DNA from: Ramlibacter albus
GTDB taxonomy: Bacteria; Pseudomonadota; Gammaproteobacteria; Burkholderiales; Burkholderiaceae_C
DNA: 64,000 bases
Direction of reading: 5' to 3'
Assembly: GCF_014297445.1 (NCBI RefSeq)
Contig: NZ_JACORU010000001.1
Location: 372,001 to 436,000, forward strand
Shown one piece after another: positions 35,789-43,216 of this stretch. Positions within the stretch are counted from its first letter, which is position 1, and every line of letters starts with the position of its first letter. The translations under genes were made by a program, and so were the position numbers. The notes under the pieces were generated by a model. That model was not told the origin of the DNA and searched no databases. It worked only from the letters and a program-made list of their open reading frames with translations.

Positions 35789-36778
35789 TTGCGCAAAGCA
35801 ACTCCCCTCCTGGCCACCCGGCGCTCGTTCGGTGCCTTCCTGCTGGCCGGCAGCGCCTGCGCCGTCGCGCAACCTGCCGGCCGCACATGGCGCGTCGGGT
35901 TCCTCGGTGTCGGGCGGCCGGAGCCTTACGCGGCGCGGATCGCGGCACTGCGCGAGGGCCTCGCAGCCCTTGGCTATCGCGAGGGCCAAAACCTCATGCT
36001 CGAATTCCGCTGGGCCGAGGGCAACGTGGACCGCCTGCGCGAACTCGCGGCCGAACTCGTTCGCGGCAAGGTGGACCTGCTCGTGACGCACTCGACCCCC
36101 GGTGCGCGTGCCGCGCTGGATGTGACGAAGACGCTGCCGATCGTGATGGCGGACTCCGGTGACCCGGTCGGGCAACGGCTCGTCACCAGCCTCGCCCGGC
36201 CGGGTGGCAACATCACCGGCTCCTCCATCGTGTCGCCGCCGCTGTACGGCAAACGGCTGGAACTCCTCAGGGAGATCCACCCCGCGATGCGCCGGGTGGC
36301 GTTCGTGACGAACGCCGCGAACCGCCAGCCTTCGACGCATCGCCACATCGAAGACGTCGCGGCCCGGCACAAGTTGGAGCTGGAGAAGCTGGAAGTGAGC
36401 GGCACGGCGGAATTCGAGCCCTCGCTGCGCGAGTTCAAGTCGCGCCGGGGGGACGCCCTGGTGGTGATCGACGACCCGCTTTTCGTGCTCCACACCACGC
36501 AGCTCGCGCAGGCGGCGCTGAAGCACCGGCTGGCGCTGGCCGGCTTCGCAGAGTTCGCGCCGCAGGGCGGGCTCGTCGGCTACGGCGCGAGCTTCCCCGA
36601 GATGTACCGGCGCGCCGCAACGTTCATCGACAAGATCTTCCGCGGTGCGCCACCGGGCGAGCTGCCGATCGAGCAGGCGAGCCGCTTCGAGCTGCTCGTC
36701 AACCTGAAGACGGCGAAAGCGCTGGGGCTGCGCGTGCCGCCATCCACGCTGGCCAGCGCCGACGGCGTCATCGAGTAG
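35789..36778 (+). CDS. Orphan ABC transporter substrate-binding protein (PF04392-like)
   Basis: A 329-residue periplasmic binding protein of the ABC_sub_bind/TrpX-like group. TTG at 35789 is the only plausible start in frame; it gives a signal sequence with a twin-arginine look (ATRRSFGAFLLAGSACAVAQ). The body has the family blocks WRVGFLGVGRPEPY, LAALGYREGQNLMLEFRWAEG, DLLVTHSTPGARAALDVTKT and DSGDPVGQRLVTSLARPGGN. No permease or ATPase gene is adjacent, as is usual for the expanded orphan binding proteins of Burkholderiales. The ligand is unknown. Placement next to paa genes and a crotonase suggests, weakly, an aromatic or branched acid. Confidence 0.82.
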   Translation: MRKATPLLATRRSFGAFLLAGSACAVAQPAGRTWRVGFLGVGRPEPYAARIAALREGLAALGYREGQNLMLEFRWAEGNVDRLRELAAELVRGKVDLLVTHSTPGARAALDVTKTLPIVMADSGDPVGQRLVTSLARPGGNITGSSIVSPPLYGKRLELLREIHPAMRRVAFVTNAANRQPSTHRHIEDVAARHKLELEKLEVSGTAEFEPSLREFKSRRGDALVVIDDPLFVLHTTQLAQAALKHRLALAGFAEFAPQGGLVGYGASFPEMYRRAATFIDKIFRGAPPGELPIEQASRFELLVNLKTAKALGLRVPPSTLASADGVIE

Positions 36779-36814
36779 CCGCCGGCGGTAAAGTGCCGGG
36801 TGCAAGGAGAAACC

Positions 36815-37591
36815 ATGTACGAGACGATCCAGACCCGCGTCGAGGCGGGCAAGGTGGGCGTGATCGCCCTGAACCGCCCCAAGCAGCTGAACGCGCTGAA
36901 CGACCAGCTGATGGACGAACTCGGCGCGGCGCTGAAGGCGTTCGATGCCGACGACGCGATCGGCTGCATCATCGTGACGGGCAGCGAGAAGGCGTTTGCC
37001 GCCGGCGCCGACATCGCCGCGATGGCGAAGTACGACTTCGCCGAGACGTACGGCCGCGACTACATCTCGCGCAACTGGGAGACGATGCGCAGCATCCGCA
37101 AGCCGGTGATCGCGGCGGTAGCGGGCTTCGCGCTGGGCGGCGGCTGCGAGGTGGCGATGATGTGCGACTTCATCATCGCCGCGGACAACGCGAAGTTCGG
37201 CCAGCCCGAGATCAAGATCGGCATCATCCCGGGCGCCGGCGGCACGCAGCGCCTGCCGCGCGCGCTGGGCAAGTCGAAGGCCATGGACATGGTGCTCACG
37301 GCACGCATGATGGACGCCGCCGAAGCGGAGCGGTCCGGTCTCGTGAGCCGCGTGGTGCCGCTGGACAAGCTGATGGAGGAAGCGCTGGGAGCGGCGCTCG
37401 TGATCTGCAGCTATGGGCGGCTGGCCGTGATGGCGGCGAAGGAGGCGGTGAACCGCTCGTTCGAAAGCCCGCTGTCCGATGGCGTGCTGTACGAGCGCCG
37501 GTTGTTCCAGGCGCTGTTCGCGACGTCGGACCAGAAGGAAGGCATGGACGCCTTCCTCGCGAAGCGCCCGGCCGAGTTCAAGGGCCGCTGA
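36815..37591 (+). CDS. Enoyl-CoA hydratase (crotonase family)
   Basis: A 258-residue hydratase adding water to trans-2-enoyl-CoA. Both catalytic glutamate regions are intact: [16 protein letters not shown] near 104-119 and [20 protein letters not shown] near 128-147. [10 protein letters not shown] near 62-71 forms the oxyanion hole. The start at 36815 follows an AAGGAGA site 4 bases upstream and a TAAAGT box 20 bases upstream. It could be PaaF of the phenylacetate pathway or a general short-chain hydratase; sequence alone does not separate these. Confidence 0.9.
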   Translation: MYETIQTRVEAGKVGVIALNRPKQLNALNDQLMDELGAALKAFDADDAIGCIIVTGSEKAFAAGADIAAMAKYDFAETYGRDYISRNWETMRSIRKPVIAAVAGFALGGGCEVAMMCDFIIAADNAKFGQPEIKIGIIPGAGGTQRLPRALGKSKAMDMVLTARMMDAAEAERSGLVSRVVPLDKLMEEALGAALVICSYGRLAVMAAKEAVNRSFESPLSDGVLYERRLFQALFATSDQKEGMDAFLAKRPAEFKGR

Positions 37592-37598
37592 TTTCCCG

Positions 37599-38681
37599 CT
37601 AGTTGTTCGCGAGGCGCTGCGCTTCCTGTTCGAGCAGGCGCAGTGCTTCGGCGCGCGGCTGCAGCGTGCGCGAGGGGCCGTCCTGCGGCGACCAGCGTGC
37701 GCGGCTCGGGCCGAGTTCGAGCACGCCGAGCGTGATGCCCATGCGCGAGAGCGTGATGCGTGTGGGCATTGCTTCGTCGCTGCCGGTTGCCGCGGGTGAG
37801 TTCAACACGCCGTACAGCAGCTCCGCGAGGTGGAAGGCCCGGGCGCGCGTGACCGTTGCCGTGCGCGCGGGCGACTCGATGCGCGCTTCGCTCCAGTCTT
37901 CCCACGGCGCGCGGCGGGCCAGCGCCGCCTGGGTGGATGGCGGCGCGGCGGCGGGTGCCGCAGGGGCGATCGAACCTTGTGCGCGAACGCGCGCGTCGGC
38001 CGCCGATGACTGGCCGAGGTTCGAGTCTGCCGGTGCCGGGCCCTGGAACGGCGAAGGACTTGTCGCCGCAGGAGCAGCCTCTTCCCTCGCGGCCCGCGAC
38101 TCGTCGCGGCGCTGCGACTCCGCTTTCTTTGCCAGCGGTTCGGCTGGCGCCGCCTTGGGCGGTGGCTCGGCGCGTTCTGCCGCAGCGCCGGCAGGCGGTG
38201 CGTCTTTCGATGCATGCGCGGGCGCACGTGCGGCAGCCCGCGGCGCTTCAAGCTGTGGCAACGGCGCCGGCGACGGCGCCGCGTCCGGCCGCGCGCTCGG
38301 CGTCGCAGGAGCCGGCGCAGTCGTCGCCGGTGCAGGCAATGGCGCAGCGGGCGTTGTCGTCGCGCTGGCCGGCGCCGGAGAGGGCGCCGCAGCCGGCGCA
38401 GCACGATCAGCCGATGCGCTCTCCGGCCTCGCACCCGGAACCTCCTGCCCTTGCCACATCAACGTGATCAGCACCGCGATCGCCATGCTCGCGAACGCCG
38501 CGTTGAGCGGCACGCGCCATTGCGGCAGCTGCCACCATGGACGAGCCGGCGCCGCCTGCTGGGCCAGCGCTCCGCTTGCGGCGCGCAACACGTTGGCGCG
38601 CGTGGCAGCGCTCGGGCCTTGCGGGTCTTCATCGGCCGCCTCGAGGGCGCGCTTGAGCCGGGCGTCACGCATCTCGGTCAT
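37599..38681 (-). CDS. Putative anti-sigma factor with Ala/Pro-rich periplasmic region
   Basis: A 360-residue protein, first-class evidence being its place: its start overlaps the stop of the ECF sigma gene (ATGA). It has a short cytoplasmic N-terminus (MTEMRDARLKRALEAADEDP), one TM helix near residues 57-76 (LNAAFASMAIAVLITLMWQG), then ~180 residues almost entirely Ala, Pro, Ser and charged residues. A conserved-looking C-terminal domain of ~95 residues follows (AFHLAELLYGVLNSPA ... LRLLEQEAQRLANN). No zinc-binding HxxxCxxC motif is seen, so it is not a ZAS-type anti-sigma. Function is inferred from context and topology only. Confidence 0.65.
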   Translation of the reverse strand: MTEMRDARLKRALEAADEDPQGPSAATRANVLRAASGALAQQAAPARPWWQLPQWRVPLNAAFASMAIAVLITLMWQGQEVPGARPESASADRAAPAAAPSPAPASATTTPAAPLPAPATTAPAPATPSARPDAAPSPAPLPQLEAPRAAARAPAHASKDAPPAGAAAERAEPPPKAAPAEPLAKKAESQRRDESRAAREEAAPAATSPSPFQGPAPADSNLGQSSAADARVRAQGSIAPAAPAAAPPSTQAALARRAPWEDWSEARIESPARTATVTRARAFHLAELLYGVLNSPAATGSDEAMPTRITLSRMGITLGVLELGPSRARWSPQDGPSRTLQPRAEALRLLEQEAQRLANN

Positions 38682-39289
38682 GCGGGGCTCCCGAGCGGCT
38701 CGAGGTACTGCGCCATGCAGCCGCGCAGCTTCTGCAGCGCGTAGCGCAACCGGCTCTTCGCTGTTTCGAACGGAAGGCCGAGGCGTTGCGCCAGCTCTTC
38801 GACCGTCGCGCCGTCCTCATGGTGAAGCAGGAACGCGGCGCGTTGCGGTGCCGGCAGCGCTTCGAGGCACTGGACGAGCTGCCGCCCCGCGGCGCGCCAA
38901 TAGGCCTCGTCCTCCGCCGAGGGGTGCTGGGCGTCCAGCTGCGACGCGAGCCAGTCGAGCGGCTCGCCCGAATCGAAGCCATGTTCCAGCGACACTTCAC
39001 GCCCGCCGACGCGCAGCCGGTCCATGGCCGCGTTGTGCGCGATCGTGAAAGCCCAGGTGCGCCACGCCGCGCCGCGCGGCGCGAACGTCGCGCGTGCTGC
39101 GATGATGCGGGCCCACGTGTCCTGGAACACCTCGTCGGCCTGCGCGGCGAGCGGCGCGCCCAGCAGCCGCCGCACGAAGCGGTGCAGCCCGGCTTCGTGG
39201 CGGAGGTAGAGCGTTTCGAAGGCCTGCATGTCGCCGGCCGCGTACGCGAGCATGAGGTCCTCGTCGGGCGCTTGCGCGTTGGCGGCCAT
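38678..39289 (-). CDS. RNA polymerase ECF sigma factor
   Basis: A 203-residue sigma-70 family member with only regions 2 and 4. Region 2 spans about 20-92 (AFETLYLRHEAGLHRFVRRL, DEVFQDTWARIIAARATF, RTWAFTIAHNAAMDRLR). Region 4 spans about 142-192 and contains the helix-turn-helix (GATVEELAQRLGLPFETAKS). It starts 80 bases from the divergent tRNA gene. The downstream gene overlaps by 4 bases and is the likely anti-sigma partner. No target promoter motif could be recognised. Confidence 0.92.
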   Translation of the reverse strand: MAANAQAPDEDLMLAYAAGDMQAFETLYLRHEAGLHRFVRRLLGAPLAAQADEVFQDTWARIIAARATFAPRGAAWRTWAFTIAHNAAMDRLRVGGREVSLEHGFDSGEPLDWLASQLDAQHPSAEDEAYWRAAGRQLVQCLEALPAPQRAAFLLHHEDGATVEELAQRLGLPFETAKSRLRYALQKLRGCMAQYLEPLGSPA

Positions 39290-39352
39290 GGGTGGTGGTG
39301 AGACTTCTACGGGCGACGACCCCGAGCGGGGTCAAGGGTTGATCGTAGCCGC

Positions 39353-39358
39353 TATAAT
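39353..39358 (+). promoter_or_regulatory. -10 box (TATAAT) for tRNA-Met
   Basis: A perfect TATAAT ends 10 bases before the first base of the tRNA, the normal distance for a stable-RNA start site. The -35 region is not convincing (GGTCAA at 39330-39335 with a 17-base spacer). Confidence 0.6.
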
Positions 39359-39368
39359 TGTGGGCTTT

Positions 39369-39445
<77 letters not shown>

Positions 39446-39452
39446 GACACCA

Positions 39453-39485
39453 GCCCTCGCCTTCCGGCGGGGGCTTTTCGTTTTT
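39453..39485 (+). terminator. Intrinsic terminator after tRNA-Met
   Basis: A 9-bp GC-rich stem GCCCTCGCC/GGCGGGGGC with one T.G pair and a TTCC loop (39453-39474), followed by TTTTCGTTTTT. It lies 8 bases after the tRNA CCA end. Confidence 0.85.
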
Positions 39486-39550
39486 GACAGGCCTCAACAT
39501 GAGGTCGCCCCGCGCGGCCGAGACTCTTCCACAGAAGCGAGGAGTTTTCG

Positions 39551-40165
39551 ATGAACCGCACGATCGCCGCACTGGCGCTGGCCCTTGCCGCCGTTGCGCT
39601 CCCTGCCCACGCACAACTCGCCTGGCTCGACCGGTATGACGAGCGGGAGGATTCCGGCATCTTCTCCCGCGCCAACCAGAAGCGCATCGACAACGTGGCG
39701 ATCGCCGGCGTGGTGGGGCTCGCGCTCGTGGAGGGCACGGACACCAGGCTCGGCAGGACGGCGTGGCAGGCCTTGGACGCTGCACTCGTCACCGCCGCCG
39801 CGACCGAATCCATGAAGCGCGCGTTCACCCGGCCGCGCCCCGCCGAGGAGCCGGACGCCGGCGTGTGGTTCGCGGGCGGCCGCCACCGCAGCTTCCCGAG
39901 CGGCGAGGTCGCGATGATGGCGGCGTTCACGACACCATTCATCATCGCGTACAAGGACGAGAAGCCGGCCGTGTGGGCCCTTGCCGCGCTGCCCGTGTAC
40001 ATGGCCAAGGCGCGCATGGCCTCCCAGGGGCACTGGCTCTCCGACGTGCTGGCCGGCGGCGCGATCGGGGCGGGCGTGGGCTACCTCGCCGCCAGGCGCG
40101 ACGTGCCGCTCGTGCTGGCCGTCACCGGCCGCACGGCTTTCGTGGGGCTGCGCTACAGGTTCTAA
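39551..40165 (+). CDS. PAP2-family membrane-associated phosphatase-like protein (atypical motif 2)
   Basis: A 204-residue exported protein with a signal peptide (MNRTIAALALALAAVALPAHA). The three acid-phosphatase motifs are recognisable: KRAFTRPRP near 95-103, FPSGE near 116-120, and RMASQGHWLSDV near 155-166. Motif 2 normally reads PSGH; here glutamate replaces the histidine that normally donates a proton. Catalysis may therefore be altered or lost. Short hydrophobic helices (TTPFIIAYKD, WALAALPVYM, AIGAGVGYLA) suggest membrane association. Likely substrates in the family are lipid or undecaprenyl phosphates. It is the first gene after the tRNA terminator. Confidence 0.8.
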   Translation: MNRTIAALALALAAVALPAHAQLAWLDRYDEREDSGIFSRANQKRIDNVAIAGVVGLALVEGTDTRLGRTAWQALDAALVTAAATESMKRAFTRPRPAEEPDAGVWFAGGRHRSFPSGEVAMMAAFTTPFIIAYKDEKPAVWALAALPVYMAKARMASQGHWLSDVLAGGAIGAGVGYLAARRDVPLVLAVTGRTAFVGLRYRF

Positions 40166-40205
40166 GCCGCGCCAGGGGCGCGGCGGATGACGTCCCGCCG
40201 CCCGC

Positions 40206-40235
40206 TTGACGCTCCCCGCTGAGCTGGGGTACTTT
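40206..40235 (+). promoter_or_regulatory. Candidate sigma-70 promoter for the kinase gene
   Basis: TTGACG (40206-40211), an 18-base spacer and TACTTT (40230-40235), leading to the kinase start at 40268. The -35 box matches five of six consensus bases; the -10 box is weaker. It lies in the short gap after the PAP2-like gene. Confidence 0.45.
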
Positions 40236-40267
40236 GCGGCGACCCCCACCTCATCCATCCCACTGGA

Positions 40268-41914
40268 ATGATTTCGCCCGACGCGATCAACGAGGGCGTG
40301 GATCCCGGCGAGGCCCTTTACGAAAGCCCGTCGACCCGCATCTTCCGTTTCGGCGGCGCATCGGCTGCGGAGGGCGTGGTCTGCAAGGAGCATCTCGGCC
40401 CGCACGCGGCGCCGCGCCTGCGCAATGAGATCAAGCTGCTCAAGCGGCTCGCGGGCATCGAGGGCGTGGTGCAAATGGCCGAGGGCGCGCACGGCGCAAA
40501 CGTGCTTGCGCTGCGGGACTGCGGCGCGACCAGCCTCGCGCAGATGCTGCGGGCGGGCCCCTGCGACATCGAGCTCGCGGTCTCGCTGGCGTGCCAGCTC
40601 GCACGCACGCTCGCCGAAGTCCACCGCGCAGGGGTCATCCACCGCGACATCAACCCATCGAACATCCTCGTGTCCCCCGCGCAGCAGGCGGTGCTGATCG
40701 ACTTCGACCTGGCCGTGCTGGCCGAGCCGCACCTGCCCGCGGGGCTGGAGGGCCAGATCGTGGGCACGCTGGGCTACCTGGCGCCGGAGCAGACCGGCCG
40801 CACCGGCCACCCGGTGGACCAGCGCGCCGACCTGTACGCGCTGGGCGCCACCTTCTACGAGATGGCGACCGGTCATCCCCCGTTCGTGCAGGCGGACGCG
40901 CTGCAGCTGATCCACGACCACCTGGTGCGCGAGCCCGTGCCGCCGGCGCAAGCCGACACGCGCGTGCCACGCGGCCTGTCCGACATCGTGATGCGCCTGC
41001 TCGCCAAGGCGCCGGAGCGGCGCTACGAAAGCCTGGAGCAGCGGGTGCGGGCGCGCACGCGCGAGCTGCAGGAGACGCAGGCGCAGCTGGTGGCCACCGC
41101 GCGGCGCGCGGGCATGGCCGAAGTCGCCAACAACGTGCTGCACAACGTGGGCAACGTGCTGAACAGCATCAACGTTTCGGCCAGCGTGCTGCGCGGCACC
41201 ATCGGCAACTCGCGGCTCGACGGGCTCGCGCGCGCGGTGGAACTCATCAACCAGCACCAGCACGACCTGCCGGCCTTCGTCGCCACCGACCGCGGCAAGG
41301 CCCTGTGGCCCTACCTGAACGAGCTGGTGGGCGCGCTGCGCTCGGAGCAGCAGGAGGCGCTCGCCAACCTGGACCGCCTCTCGCGCAGCGTGGAGCACGT
41401 CACCTACGTGGTCGCGACGCAGCAGGCGCATGCCGGCCCGGCCAGCGTGCTGGAGATGGTGGGGCCGCACGAGGTGGTCGAGGAGGCCGTGCACCTGAGC
41501 GCGGCGGCGATCAACCGCCGCGACATCGCCCTCGTGCGCCGTTACGAGGAAGTGCCCGCCGCGGCGCTGGACAAGCAGCGGCTGGTGCAGATCCTCGTCA
41601 ACCTCATCGGCAACGCGGCGCAGGCGATGGAAAGCGTGCCGGCACCGGCGCGCCAGCTCACGCTCGGTGTCGGCCTCGCGACGGGCGAGCACGGGCGGCG
41701 CGTGCGCATCTCGGTGCAGGACACGGGCGAGGGCATCGCACCGGAGAACCTGCCGCGCATCTTCGCGCACGGCTTCACCACCCGCGAGAGCGGCCACGGC
41801 TTCGGCCTGCACAGCAGCGCGGTGGCCGCCACCGAGATGGGCGGCACCCTCGGCGTGCACAGCGACGGGCCGGGGCGAGGGGCGACCTTCACCATCGAGC
41901 TGCCACTGCCCTGA
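40268..41914 (+). CDS. Ser/Thr protein kinase domain fused to a histidine kinase module
   Basis: A 548-residue two-kinase fusion. Residues ~20-253 form a Hanks-type kinase: K40 (VVCKEH), catalytic loop HRDINPSNIL with D127, metal-binding DFD at 145, GTLGYLAPEQTGR, and DLYALGATFYEMATG. From residue 256 (LEQRVRARTRELQETQ) it becomes a coiled coil, an atypical H-box NVLHNVGNVLNS with H292, and a HATPase with LVNLIGNAAQAM, DTGEGIAP and GHGFGLHSSA in place of GTGLGL. Related 'trifunctional' kinases have a large AAA-ATPase plus GAF section between the two kinases; here that section is missing at the point ERRYES|LEQRV, in frame. The MFS gene starts 22 bases later. The C-terminal module is closely similar to that of the PAS kinase at 53860-55209. 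Confidence 0.85.
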   Translation: MISPDAINEGVDPGEALYESPSTRIFRFGGASAAEGVVCKEHLGPHAAPRLRNEIKLLKRLAGIEGVVQMAEGAHGANVLALRDCGATSLAQMLRAGPCDIELAVSLACQLARTLAEVHRAGVIHRDINPSNILVSPAQQAVLIDFDLAVLAEPHLPAGLEGQIVGTLGYLAPEQTGRTGHPVDQRADLYALGATFYEMATGHPPFVQADALQLIHDHLVREPVPPAQADTRVPRGLSDIVMRLLAKAPERRYESLEQRVRARTRELQETQAQLVATARRAGMAEVANNVLHNVGNVLNSINVSASVLRGTIGNSRLDGLARAVELINQHQHDLPAFVATDRGKALWPYLNELVGALRSEQQEALANLDRLSRSVEHVTYVVATQQAHAGPASVLEMVGPHEVVEEAVHLSAAAINRRDIALVRRYEEVPAAALDKQRLVQILVNLIGNAAQAMESVPAPARQLTLGVGLATGEHGRRVRISVQDTGEGIAPENLPRIFAHGFTTRESGHGFGLHSSAVAATEMGGTLGVHSDGPGRGATFTIELPLP

Positions 41915-41936
41915 AACCCATGGAAGCCATGAACCC

Positions 41937-43196
41937 ATGAGCGCCATCGCCCCCCACCACACCTTCATCTACGAGCGCGGCGGCGCCATGCACCTGTACA
42001 TGGCCGCGTACGCGCTCGCGGCGCTGGCCGGGGCCGCCCTCTGGGGCGGCGTGGGCAACGTGCTGATCCCGCTGCACGTGCAGCAGCTGGACGAGGCGGC
42101 CAAGGCGGGCAACCTCGCGCTGATCAAGTCGGTCGCCGTCGCCGTGACGATGGTGATGCAGCCGCTGGTGGGCGTCGCTTCGGACCGCACGCGGTCGCGC
42201 TGGGGCCGCCGCGCGCCGTGGCTCGTGGCCGGCGCGCTCGCCACCGCGGCGGGGCTGGCGGGGATGCAATTCGCCACCGCGGTCTGGCAGCTGCTCACGG
42301 GCTGGGTCGCCGCACAGGTGGGCATCACCATGGTGATGGGGCCGCTCGCCGCCACCGTGGCGGACCGCATGCCGGCTGCACAGCGGGGCATCATGTCCGC
42401 CGTCGCCGGCGCCGGGCTGCTGCTCGGGTTCACGCTCGGCATCGCGCTTGCGAGCGCCCTGTACGCCCGCTTCGGGCTGGGCAGCTACCTCGTGTTCGCC
42501 TCCGGTGTGATGGTGTTCAGCGCGCTGTTCGTGGCCGTCGCGCGCGATCGCTCGTCGCTGGGCATGCAGCAGGGCGCGGCCGGCATGCTCGCGCACGTGC
42601 TGTCGTGCACGCATGCCCTGCGCGACTGGGACTTCCGCTTCGTGTGGCTCGCGCGGATCCTCATGATGTGCGGCTATGCGACCGCCGCGACGTACACCGT
42701 GTACATGCTGCAGTCGTACATCGAGCCGGGGCAGACGGCCGCGCAGGCCGCCACGACGGTGTCGCTGCTGCACCTCGCCGCAGTCCCGGGGACCTTGCTG
42801 GCCATGGTTGTCGCGGGGCGCTGGTCGGACCGCGTGATGAGGCGCAAGCCCTTCGTCATCGGCGCCTCGTTCCTCCTTGCCGCTTCGATGGCGGTGCCGC
42901 TCGCGTGGCCCGCCCTGCCCGCGCTCTACATCCAGTTCGTGGTGGGCGGCGTGGCCTTCGGCACCTTCCTGGCGGTGGACCAGGCGCTGCTGATCGACGT
43001 GCTGCCAAACAAGGATGCCGCCGGGCGCGACCTCGGCATGGGCCAGTTCGCGGCCAACCTCGGCAGCCTGCTGGGGCCGGTGCTGGCCGGCGCAGTGCTC
43101 GCCGGAACCGGGGGGTACCGGCTGGTGTGGCTGGCGGCCCTGCTGGCGCTGGTGGTCTCCGCACTTGCATTGATGCCGGTGAAGCACGCAAGATGA
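41937..43196 (+). CDS. MFS transporter (sugar/cation symporter-like)
   Basis: A 419-residue, about 12-helix inner-membrane transporter. The conserved loop-2 motif appears as GVASDRTRSRWGRRAPWLVAG near 75-95, typical of GPH/SLC45-like MFS proteins, with an equivalent in the second half (GRWSDRVMRRKPFVIGAS). The start at 41937 follows the kinase gene by 22 bases. Its stop overlaps a possible start of the TonB-dependent receptor gene. The order kinase-transporter-receptor suggests a nutrient-uptake or signalling set, but the substrate is not identifiable. Confidence 0.85.
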   Translation: MSAIAPHHTFIYERGGAMHLYMAAYALAALAGAALWGGVGNVLIPLHVQQLDEAAKAGNLALIKSVAVAVTMVMQPLVGVASDRTRSRWGRRAPWLVAGALATAAGLAGMQFATAVWQLLTGWVAAQVGITMVMGPLAATVADRMPAAQRGIMSAVAGAGLLLGFTLGIALASALYARFGLGSYLVFASGVMVFSALFVAVARDRSSLGMQQGAAGMLAHVLSCTHALRDWDFRFVWLARILMMCGYATAATYTVYMLQSYIEPGQTAAQAATTVSLLHLAAVPGTLLAMVVAGRWSDRVMRRKPFVIGASFLLAASMAVPLAWPALPALYIQFVVGGVAFGTFLAVDQALLIDVLPNKDAAGRDLGMGQFAANLGSLLGPVLAGAVLAGTGGYRLVWLAALLALVVSALALMPVKHAR

Positions 43197-43216
43197 TGGG
43201 CAGGACGGAGGGTGCA

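Noticed and set aside
39484..39489. Perfect TTGACA as a promoter for the PAP2-like gene
   Set aside because: There is no acceptable -10 box at 16-18 bases, and the first bases belong to the tRNA terminator T-run.
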